Shown one piece after another: positions 36,516 to 44,222 of a DNA stretch of 64,000 bases. This stretch comes from Paraburkholderia silvatlantica (GTDB lineage: Bacteria; Pseudomonadota; Gammaproteobacteria; Burkholderiales; Burkholderiaceae). A program made the translations under genes and the position numbers. Under the pieces are notes generated by a model. It made no database searches and had not been told where the DNA came from. It worked only from the letters and a program-made list of their open reading frames with translations. Position 1 is the stretch's first letter, and each line of letters starts with the position of its first letter. The stretch covers positions 124,001-188,000 of the forward strand of contig NZ_QEOL01000008.1 in the NCBI RefSeq assembly GCF_003096715.1, written 5' to 3'.

Positions 36516-39500
36516 TCAGCCCTCCTGCGAAGGCGGCGCCACGGGGGGCGTGCCGGCATGCGGCGTGGCGTCCGCTTTCTTGCGCGACGAGAGCGTTTCC
36601 AGTCCCCAGAAGAACATCGGAATGAAGAACAGCGCAATCACCGTGGCCCCGAGCATGCCCGCGATCACGCCGGTGCCGAGCGAGCGCCGGCTCGCGGCCG
36701 ACGCACCGCTGGCGATGGCGAGCGGCACACAGCCCAGGATGAACGCGAGCGAGGTCATGACGATCGGCCGCAGACGCAGCTTCGCGGCGTGCAGCGCGGC
36801 CTCGTACGGCGACATGCTCTCCTTCTCGCGCATTTCGACGGCGAACTCGAAGATCAGAATGGCGTTCTTCGCCGCGAGCGCGATCAGCACGGTCAAGCCG
36901 ATCTGGAAGTACACATCGTTTTCCATGCCGCGCAACAGGATGCCCACCAGCGCCCCGAAAATCGCGAACGGAACGGCCAGCAGCACGCCAACCGGCAGCG
37001 ACCACTTCTCGTACTGCGCCGCGAGAATCAGGAACACCATCAGCAGCGCGAAGCCGAACACGAGCGCCGCAGTCGAGCCGGCCTTCTTCTCTTCGTACGC
37101 CTGACCGCTCCATTCGTAGCTGTAGCCTTCGCCCAGCACCTCGCCCGCAATCTGCTCCATCGCGGCAATCGCCTCGCCCGAGCTGTGGCCCGGCGCCGCG
37201 TCGCCGGTGATCTTCGCCGCCGGGAAGTTGTTGAAGCGGTTGACGATGTCAGGTCCAGGCACGAAACGCGAGGTCGTCACGGCCTTGATCGGCACCATGT
37301 CGTTGTTGCGGTTGCGCACATAGAGCTGCTGGATATCGTCCGGGCTCAAGCGGTATTGCGGCTCGGCCTGGATAATCACCTGGAATAGACGGCTGCCCTT
37401 CGGGAACTGGCTTACGTACAAGGAACCGAACATCGTCTGGAGTGCGGAATAGATGTCCTGAACCGGAACGCCGAGCGTTTCCGCCCGCTCGCGGTCCACT
37501 TCCACGAGCAACTGACGCGAATTCGTGTTGATGGTCGAATTCACGCCGCGCAGCGCCGGGTTCTGGCGCGCCTTCGCAATCACCTGGCGCACCTTGTCTT
37601 CGAGCTGCTGATAGCTGCCGTCGCCGGTGCTTTGCAGCCAGAACTCGAAGCCGCCCGTTGTGCCGAGGCCCGGAATCGACGGTGGATTGAGCGGCACGAC
37701 CACGCCGTCCTTGAACGTGGAGAACGCCTTGGTGGCGTCGCGGATCAAGTCCAGCGCCGTGCCGTTTTCGCCGCGATCCTTGAAGCCCTTGAGCGTCACG
37801 AACAGCGTGCCCGCGTTCGACTTGTACTGCGAGTCGATCAGGCTGTAGCCGATCGGCGCCGCCACCGAACTCACGGCAGGCTGTTTCGCGAACCAGTCTT
37901 CCGCTTTCTTCGAAAGGTCGCCGGTGCGGTCCAGACTCGCCGCGTCGGGCATCACGACCGCGCCGAACAGATAGCCCTGATCCTCCACGGGCAGGAACGA
38001 CGACGGAATATGTCTGAACAGGCCGACGGTTGCGAACAGCATCACGGCGATCAGGCCGATGGAGAGGATCACGCGGCGTATCGCGGTCTGCACCCAGCTG
38101 CCATAGCCCTCGGTCAGCCGCTCGAACTTGTCGTTGAACCAGCGGAAAAAGCGGTTCTTCTTGTGCTCGCCCGGCTTGAGCAGGATGGCCGCGAGCGCGG
38201 GCGAAAGCGTGAGCGCGACGATACCCGAAAGCACCACCGAGACCGCGATCGTCACCGCGAACTGCTTGTAGAGCTGCCCCGTGATGCCAGAGAGAAACGC
38301 GACCGGTATGAACACCGCGAGCAGCACCAGCACAATCGCCACCACCGGTCCGCTCACTTCGTCCATCGCGCGCTTGGCCGCTTCCTTTGGCGGCAGCTTG
38401 AACTCGGTCATGTTGCGCTCGACGTTTTCGATCACCACGATCGCGTCGTCCACCACGATGCCGATGGCCAGCACCATGCCGAACAGCGTGAGCATGTTGA
38501 TCGAGAAGCCGAACGCCTCCATGCCGATGAACGCGCCGATGATCGACACGGGCACTGCGAGCAGCGGCACGAGCGTCGCCCGGAAACTTTGCAGGAAGAT
38601 GTAGACCACGAGGATCACGAGAATCACTGCATCGCGCAGCGTATGGACCACCTCGTTGATCGACTCGTGCACGAACTCGGTCGTATCGAGCGCGACTTCA
38701 TATTTGAGGCCAGGCGGAAAACTCTTGTTCAACTGCTCGAGTGTCTCGCGCACCTGCCTCGCCACTTGCAGCGCATTCGCGCCCGGCTGCTGGTACACGG
38801 CGAGCAGTGTGGCCGTCTTGCCGTTATAGCGGCCGCGCAGCGAATAGTCCTTGGCGCCCAGATCCGCGTGGCCGATGTCCTTGAGGCGCACGATCGCCGC
38901 ATCGCCCGACGCCGCCTTCAGGATGATGTTGTCGAAATCGGCGGGCTCCGTGAGGCGGCCCTTTGTCGTCACCGGGAACGTCTGGTTCACGGGCTTGTTG
39001 GTCGGCGCCTGGCCGAGCCGCCCCGCGGAAAACTGCTGGTTCTGCTGCGCAATCGCGTTCTGCACGTCGGCCACGGTAATGCCGAGCTTCGCCATGCGGT
39101 CGGGCTTGAGCCACACGCGCATCGCATAGTCTGCAGAACCGAATATCGACGCCTGGTTCGCGCCGGGAATGCGCTTGAGCGCGTCGAGCACGTAGACGTT
39201 GGCGTAGTTCGCCACGTAGGCCGCATCGTAGGCGTTATCGGGCGAATAGATGGCGATCACCATCATGAACGCCGACGAGCGCTTCTGCACCGACACGCCC
39301 TGGGCCGTCACCGAGTCGGGCAGGAAAGGCAGCGCGAGGTTCACGCGGTTTTGCACATCCACCTGGGCGAGCGACGGATCGGTGCCGATATTGAAGAACA
39401 CCGTGAGCGTCATGTTGCCCGTCGATGAGCTCGACGAGTTCATGTACATCATGTTGTCCGCGCCGTTCACCTGCTGTTCGATCGGCGCGGCTACGTTCTG

Positions 39501-39680
39501 CGCGACGATATCGGCGCTCGCGCCGGGATACGTGGCGCTCACCGTGATCGTGGGCGGCGCGATGTCCGGAAACTGCGCGATCGGCAGGTTGAACATCGAC
39601 ACCAGACCCGCGACGACGAGCACGATCGAGAGGACCGACGCGAAAATTGGCCGGTCGATAAAGAAGTGGGAGAACTTCAT
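36516..39680 (-). CDS. RND efflux pump inner-membrane transporter (HAE1, AcrB/MexB family)
   Basis: 1054 aa. Full-length HAE1 pump: N-terminal TM1 (RPIFASVLSIVLVVAGLVS), proton-relay pair in VLAIGIVVDDAIVVIENVERNM (Asp-Asp), and the C-terminal segment SGASAASRRSLGTGVIAGMLGAT. It exports drugs/amphiphiles driven by the proton gradient as a trimer in a tripartite complex. It starts 3 bp after the adaptor gene. No local TetR or MarR repressor is adjacent, unlike many acrAB-type operons. Confidence 0.95.
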   Translation of the reverse strand: MKFSHFFIDRPIFASVLSIVLVVAGLVSMFNLPIAQFPDIAPPTITVSATYPGASADIVAQNVAAPIEQQVNGADNMMYMNSSSSSTGNMTLTVFFNIGTDPSLAQVDVQNRVNLALPFLPDSVTAQGVSVQKRSSAFMMVIAIYSPDNAYDAAYVANYANVYVLDALKRIPGANQASIFGSADYAMRVWLKPDRMAKLGITVADVQNAIAQQNQQFSAGRLGQAPTNKPVNQTFPVTTKGRLTEPADFDNIILKAASGDAAIVRLKDIGHADLGAKDYSLRGRYNGKTATLLAVYQQPGANALQVARQVRETLEQLNKSFPPGLKYEVALDTTEFVHESINEVVHTLRDAVILVILVVYIFLQSFRATLVPLLAVPVSIIGAFIGMEAFGFSINMLTLFGMVLAIGIVVDDAIVVIENVERNMTEFKLPPKEAAKRAMDEVSGPVVAIVLVLLAVFIPVAFLSGITGQLYKQFAVTIAVSVVLSGIVALTLSPALAAILLKPGEHKKNRFFRWFNDKFERLTEGYGSWVQTAIRRVILSIGLIAVMLFATVGLFRHIPSSFLPVEDQGYLFGAVVMPDAASLDRTGDLSKKAEDWFAKQPAVSSVAAPIGYSLIDSQYKSNAGTLFVTLKGFKDRGENGTALDLIRDATKAFSTFKDGVVVPLNPPSIPGLGTTGGFEFWLQSTGDGSYQQLEDKVRQVIAKARQNPALRGVNSTINTNSRQLLVEVDRERAETLGVPVQDIYSALQTMFGSLYVSQFPKGSRLFQVIIQAEPQYRLSPDDIQQLYVRNRNNDMVPIKAVTTSRFVPGPDIVNRFNNFPAAKITGDAAPGHSSGEAIAAMEQIAGEVLGEGYSYEWSGQAYEEKKAGSTAALVFGFALLMVFLILAAQYEKWSLPVGVLLAVPFAIFGALVGILLRGMENDVYFQIGLTVLIALAAKNAILIFEFAVEMREKESMSPYEAALHAAKLRLRPIVMTSLAFILGCVPLAIASGASAASRRSLGTGVIAGMLGATVIALFFIPMFFWGLETLSSRKKADATPHAGTPPVAPPSQEG

Positions 39681-39683
39681 TGT

Positions 39684-41309
39684 TCAGCCTCCCGCGGCGG
39701 GCGAGAACATGACGTCCACACGGCGGGATTTGTCGGGCGGATCGTTAGCGACGATCTGCGCCGGTTTGCGCATTTCGATGCGCTCGATTTTCACGCCGGC
39801 CACGACCAGCGCGGCACGCACCGTGGCCGCGCGGGCGGCCGCGAGACGCTGGTTCGCGGCTTGCGAGCCGCTCGAGTCGGTGTAGCCGGAAATCGCCACG
39901 CGCATGCCCGGCTCGGCGACGAGACGGCGCGCCACAGCCGCGAGCGCATCGGCCGACTGGGCATCGAGGCTCGAACTGCCCGACGCGAAGTAAAGCGCGG
40001 TGTGTTCGCCCAGCGCGCCGGAAGCGCCGGACGCAGCGGTCGGTTGAGCGGCTGTCGTGCCCGCGTTGGCCCCGGCATTAGCGTTCGCAGCCGCCGGGCC
40101 GGAAGCCCCGGCCGCGCCCGCCTGTTGGCCGCCTGTTGCGCCGCCGTCGGGCCCGCCAATATTCACGGCCGCGGGCGGCGTGGCCACGAGATTTGCCTTG
40201 ACCGGTACACCAGGCATGAGCCGCAGCGTATTGTCGATCACGACATGATCGCCCGGATGCAAGCCCGACTTGATCACCCAGTCGTTGCCGTTCCATTCAC
40301 CCGTTTCCACCGCGCGCTGCTGCGCCTTGCCGTCCTTGTCGACGGTCCACACATACGCGCCGCGCGGCCCCTGTTGCACCGCCGACTGCGGCACGGCCAC
40401 CGCGGAAGTCCGCAGCGCGCCCAGCAGCTTGATACGCACGAACTGACCGGGCCGCAGCGACCCAGTGGGGTTCGGCATGGCGGCGCGAATCAGGTAAGTG
40501 CCGGTTTCCGAGCTGAGCGAGGCGTCGGTAAACGCGATGTAGCCGCGTTCCGGATAGATGCTGCCGTCGGCGAGTACGATCACCGCTTCGAGCTTGCCGA
40601 TGGGCGGCAGTTTGAGCGTGCCATTCTGCGTTTGCGTGCGCAGATCGAGCATCTCGTTCTCGGAGAGCGAGAAGTTGATCCACATGGGATCGAGCTTCGC
40701 CACGTAGGTGAGCAGGCTGTTGGTCGCATCGATATACGAACCGTCCTGTTTCTTCGCGAAGCTCGAAAGACCGGTGACCGGTGCGACGATCGTCGTATAG
40801 CCGAGATTGAGCGTCGCGCCGATGACATTCGCCCGCGCGCCTTCGACTGCCGCGGCCGCCGCCTGCTCCTGGCCAACCGAATCGTCCAGATCCTTCTGGC
40901 TCAACGCGTTCTTTGCGGCGAGCGGACGCACGCGGTCGAGGTTGGCCTGCGCGGTGACGAGCCGCGCCTTCTGCTGCGCAAGCTCGGCCTGCGCAGCATC
41001 GAGTGCGGCCTCGAAGGGTTTGCGGTCCATGACGAACATCACGTCGCCCGCATGGACCAGCGAGCCTTCCGTATACACGCGCTTTTCGAGGAAGCCGTTC
41101 ACGCGCGCGCGAATTTCGACCTGCTGCGAGCTTTCTGTCTGCCCTACGTATTCGAAGACCACCGGCACGTCGCGCAGCGCAACATTGATCACGTCGACGT
41201 TCGCGGCAGGTCGTGTTTCAGCAGCAGGTTTGTTATCGTGACATGCAACGACGCTTACCAGCAATCCCAGCGACAGGCACAAGCTGGCCACCCGAAATCC
41301 GTGAGTCAT
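39684..41309 (-). CDS. RND periplasmic adaptor fused to a C-terminal OmpA-like domain
   Basis: 541 aa. Lipoprotein signal with Cys23 (SVVAC). Residues ~35-378 are a complete MexA/AcrA-type adaptor: FEYVGQTESSQQVEIRARVNGFLEKR (lipoyl half), AAQAELAQQKARLVTAQANL hairpin, SVAVPQSAVQQGPRGAYVWTVDKDG membrane-proximal part. A Gly/Ala-rich linker (~379-435) leads to an OmpA/Pal-like domain (~436-541): LYFASGSSSLDAQ, GYTDSSGSQAANQRLAAARA with the peptidoglycan-contact Asp478 and Arg493, and SRRVDVMF. RBS GGAGAA. Normal adaptors end near residue 380-400. The fusion implies peptidoglycan anchoring of the pump; see findings. Confidence 0.93.
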   Translation of the reverse strand: MTHGFRVASLCLSLGLLVSVVACHDNKPAAETRPAANVDVINVALRDVPVVFEYVGQTESSQQVEIRARVNGFLEKRVYTEGSLVHAGDVMFVMDRKPFEAALDAAQAELAQQKARLVTAQANLDRVRPLAAKNALSQKDLDDSVGQEQAAAAAVEGARANVIGATLNLGYTTIVAPVTGLSSFAKKQDGSYIDATNSLLTYVAKLDPMWINFSLSENEMLDLRTQTQNGTLKLPPIGKLEAVIVLADGSIYPERGYIAFTDASLSSETGTYLIRAAMPNPTGSLRPGQFVRIKLLGALRTSAVAVPQSAVQQGPRGAYVWTVDKDGKAQQRAVETGEWNGNDWVIKSGLHPGDHVVIDNTLRLMPGVPVKANLVATPPAAVNIGGPDGGATGGQQAGAAGASGPAAANANAGANAGTTAAQPTAASGASGALGEHTALYFASGSSSLDAQSADALAAVARRLVAEPGMRVAISGYTDSSGSQAANQRLAAARAATVRAALVVAGVKIERIEMRKPAQIVANDPPDKSRRVDVMFSPAAGG

Positions 41310-41539
41310 GCTGTTCTCCGTTGTTATCGACGATCTGCGCTGGACCGACGAACCCCAAATCAGGCGCGCGCGGGCGATCGAATCAAATCAGATCGCCAAA
41401 CTGACTTTGGTGCTCGAGCAAATACTACTGTTTTTCGGAAGAACGCAGAATCAGTGCGGCTAAAAAAGTCGCACGCGATGACAAGACCGGCACTCACGGA
41501 GCAATAGCGATCGCATTCGTTTCGAAATCCGAAATTAAG

Positions 41540-41564
41540 GTACGCTAATCGTTCACTAACGTAC
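41540..41564. promoter_or_regulatory. Inverted repeat upstream of RND operon
   Basis: GTACGCTAA (41540-41548) and TAACGTAC (41557-41564) form imperfect inverted arms ~230 bp upstream of the adaptor ATG in an A/T-rich 407-bp gap (41310-41716). It could be an operator for an unlinked regulator. No gene is apparent in this gap. Confidence 0.35.
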
Positions 41565-41716
41565 GCACTGTGCGCAGCGCTTACGTAGGAACAAAGGGAG
41601 AGCGCGGGAAGCGGAGATTGCGGACGCACGAAACAGGCGTCGCGTGAACTGCGGACGGGGAGAACATGCAGGCGTGGCGCAACCGTCGCGGCGGCGCTTG
41701 CGCCACGCGTTGCGAA

Positions 41717-42076
41717 TCAGGCGGCGCGATCGAGTTGGCGCACCGCACCGAACTCCGCGCACGAAAGCGTGCGCATGAGCAGTGCCATGGCCTCGGCCAC
41801 GCGGCGGCGATCGAGTTCGACGTGCAGGCAAGCGAGATCGCTGCGGCGATCGATATCGATCGTATGCACGCCGAGCGCGCTACCCACCAGACCATGCAGC
41901 GTGCATCGCGCGAGCTGCGCTTCGCTCACAGGCACGCGCACGACCAGCTGGACCGTTGTGCGATGGGTTGCCGGGTGAAGCGGCTTGCGCGAATCGCGCG
42001 GCGAGAGAACGGTCCGCGGCGCGGCGGCTGAAAGGGAACCTCGGGAAATGGAGCCTTGCGAGACAATAGACGGCAT
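41717..42076 (-). CDS. Small ACT-like hypothetical protein
   Basis: 119 aa from ATG 42076; an upstream start at 42172 has no better site. Residues ~40-119 alternate strands and helices in ACT-like order (TVQLVVRVPVSEAQLARCTLHGLVGSALGVHTIDIDRRSDLACLHVELD). No signal peptide. No clear ribosome-binding site and an antisense open frame make the start and the call uncertain. Confidence 0.45.
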   Translation of the reverse strand: MPSIVSQGSISRGSLSAAAPRTVLSPRDSRKPLHPATHRTTVQLVVRVPVSEAQLARCTLHGLVGSALGVHTIDIDRRSDLACLHVELDRRRVAEAMALLMRTLSCAEFGAVRQLDRAA

Positions 42077-42182
42077 ACGTGTTGTGCGCACGCCGCCGTT
42101 AGGGGCGGCGCGCTTGAGTTGAACACGAACCGATTCTAGGCAGCGCCGCATAAACGTCTGGTAAATAAACACGACACGGCCG

Positions 42183-43280
42183 CTAAAAGTGCGTAGCGGC
42201 CGATGAGAATCCTCTATCGAGTGGTCGACCCGCTGGTTCGCGAATGAGCGGCAGCGCGAGCAGCGAGACCGCCCCGCAGCCGATCAGATACCAGGCGGGT
42301 GCGAGGGGATTGTCGAGGAGCTTGATGAGCCAGGTAGCGAAGAACTGCGCGAAACCGCCGAAGATCGACACGCCCACGCAATAGACCACGGACATGCCCG
42401 TCACGCGAATCGACTGAGGAAAGAGTTCAGGCAGCATCACGATATTGGGGACCGCCGTGAACGCGACGATCGCGCCCAGCACGGCCACGACCGCGAGCAC
42501 GGTTGGCACGGCCGGCATGGCGTGAATGACCATGAAGGCCGGATAGATCACGGCGATCAGCAGCACGCGCGAGACACCCATCACCCGCTTGCGGCCCAGG
42601 CGGTCGGAAAGCGAGCCGGCGAACGGCGAGCAGAGCGCCGCGACGAGGGCCGCGCTCATGCCGACCGACATCGGCAGACCGAGAATCTTGATCGCGTAGG
42701 TCGACATGTAGAACAGCAGGATATAGTTCGCCGCCGTGCCGCCTATGGTCGTGACGACGCCGGCCACGAGCGCCGGGCGATGACGCCCGAAAATCTCGCG
42801 CAGCGGCCGCGCCACGTCGGCCACGGGTTCGGTGTCTTCGACTTCGACGGGGTTCGCGAGCGTTTCGTCAAGATGGCGGCGGATGTACACGCCCACCTGC
42901 ACGACCAGCATGCCGATCACGAACGGCACGCGCCAGCCCCAGCTTTCGAGCGCGGCCTGCGAGAGCATGGTGGAGAGCGCCACGCCGATGAGCGCGCCGC
43001 ACACCGTGTTGAGGCCCTGGCTCACGAACTGCCAGCTGCCGTAAAAGCCGCGCGAACGGTCGTCGGCGTATTCGAGCAGGAGCGATGTCGAGGCGCCCAC
43101 TTCGCCGCCCACCGCGAAGCCTTGCACGAGACGCGCGAGCAGGATCAGTGCGGGCGCCGCGAGCCCGATCTGCGCATACGTGGGTGCGAACGCGATGAGC
43201 GCCGAGCCGAGCGCCATGAGCCAGAGCGTGAGCGTCATGGCGGCCTTGCGGCCCACGCGGTCCGCGAACGCACCGATCAC
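42183..43280 (-). pseudogene. 5'-truncated MHS-type MFS transporter gene
   Basis: 365 aa of MHS-family similarity starting abruptly at IGAFADRVGRKAAMTLTL (loop 2-3); TM1 and TM2 (normally GN..EWFDF..Y and RPLG) are absent. The remainder is intact (ARLVQGFAVGGEVGASTSLL; GWRVPFVIGMLVVQVGVYIRRHLDET; DRLGRKRVMGVSRVLL). The missing ~65 residues make transport unlikely. The upstream DNA switches to an M20 peptidase start in another reading frame, so this is a deletion joint. Confidence 0.85.
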
Positions 43281-43458
43281 CCGTGCCGCCCAGCCCGCGG
43301 TGCACCTCGTAGCCCCACTCGGTGAGGCGCTGCGCGACGAGGTCGCTCGTGACGAATTCTTCGAAGCCCAGTTCGGGATGCGCGTGGATCTCGTGGCGCA
43401 ATGCGATCATCTCTTCTTCGATCGCGGCGATTGCGGCCGGGATAGCCATCGTGTTCAT
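43279..43458 (-). pseudogene. 3'-truncated M20 amidohydrolase gene (first ~60 codons)
   Basis: Starts MNTMAIPAAIAAIEEEMIAL and reads RHEIHAHPELGFEEFVTSDL then VAQRLTEWGYEVHRGLGGTG, the N-terminal domain of hippurate/IAA-amino acid amidohydrolases, up to Gly-Gly-Thr-Gly. At ~43279 the sequence passes into the MFS gene out of frame. The metal ligands and dimerisation domain are gone. Original order was amidohydrolase then MFS transporter on the same strand. Confidence 0.85.
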
Positions 43459-43670
43459 GGGATCGCACGGTGGTCAGCGTGGTTGCGCGGCGCGGTGTGC
43501 CGCTTTCCGCTGCGGCCGAATGCTTTCTGGAATGCCTCAAGGAGGCGATTCATGCCGGTGAGGCTTCTGCTAATCCTGAGCGCAGGCGGCTCTATCACTC
43601 GCTTGAGTTGCTGATCTGAGTTTCGTTTCTGCTCCTGATTATTTTTGGTTTTTTGATTGGTTTTTTTGAT

Positions 43671-44168
43671 TTCGCGTTGGTACGCAGGCGTTGCCCCTGT
43701 GCGGGGCGGCACCTACTTTTCTTTGCAGCGGCAAAGAAAAGTAGGCAAAAGAAAGCCGCTCAAACCGCTAATGCCTGCCACAATTCACCTCTGGCCGTGA
43801 TCGCCAGTGGCTCCGGAGCGTCTGTCACCTCGCACCATTCTCGTTAGTGACAAAGCACTCTTCCATTCCCGCTGCGCGCTACGCGCGCAGCGGTCGGGCC
43901 TGCAAGGGAAACCGAGCGTTCTGCCAGGACCTTCGGGTTTGGGTTATGCCCTTCGGGGCGCGCAGCGCCGCCGGAAGCATGAGCGCCTTGTCACTCCGCT
44001 TGTGGGCGAGTGGTGACAGACGCTCCGGAGCCACTACCTGGGGTGGCGCGAAGTGAACCGTGGCTGGCGCTGGCGGTTTGGGCGGCTTTCTTTGCCTACT
44101 TTTCTTTGCCGCCGCAAAGAAAGTAGGTGCCGCCCCGCACAGGGGCAACGCCCGCGTCCCGACGCGAA
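43671..44168. repeat. 0.5-kb near-palindromic intergenic repeat
   Basis: The two ends are inverted copies of ~200 bp: GTTGCCCCTGTGCGGGGC, GGCACCTACTTTTCTTTG and CTCCGGAGCGTCTGTCACC occur in both. Each arm also contains a perfect smaller hairpin (left: CTACTTTTCTTTGC at 43713-43726 with its complement at 43731-43744). Similar motifs recur between genes in Burkholderia-group genomes, as I recall. The left flank is a T-rich run (43641-43670). No ORF has coding character. It sits between the MFS/M20 scar and the BamA gene. Confidence 0.85.
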
Positions 44169-44222
44169 AACAAGAAAAGCCCAAATCGTCAAGGAACCAC
44201 GAATCAACCCGCAACCCAAAAT

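Noticed and set aside
37632..39428. 600-residue plus-strand frame inside the RND gene
   Set aside because: Low-complexity His/Arg/Asp composition is typical of an antisense shadow.
43713..43744. Terminator call for the hairpin in the left repeat arm
   Set aside because: It belongs to a symmetrical repeat and has no T run or adjacent gene end in the right orientation.
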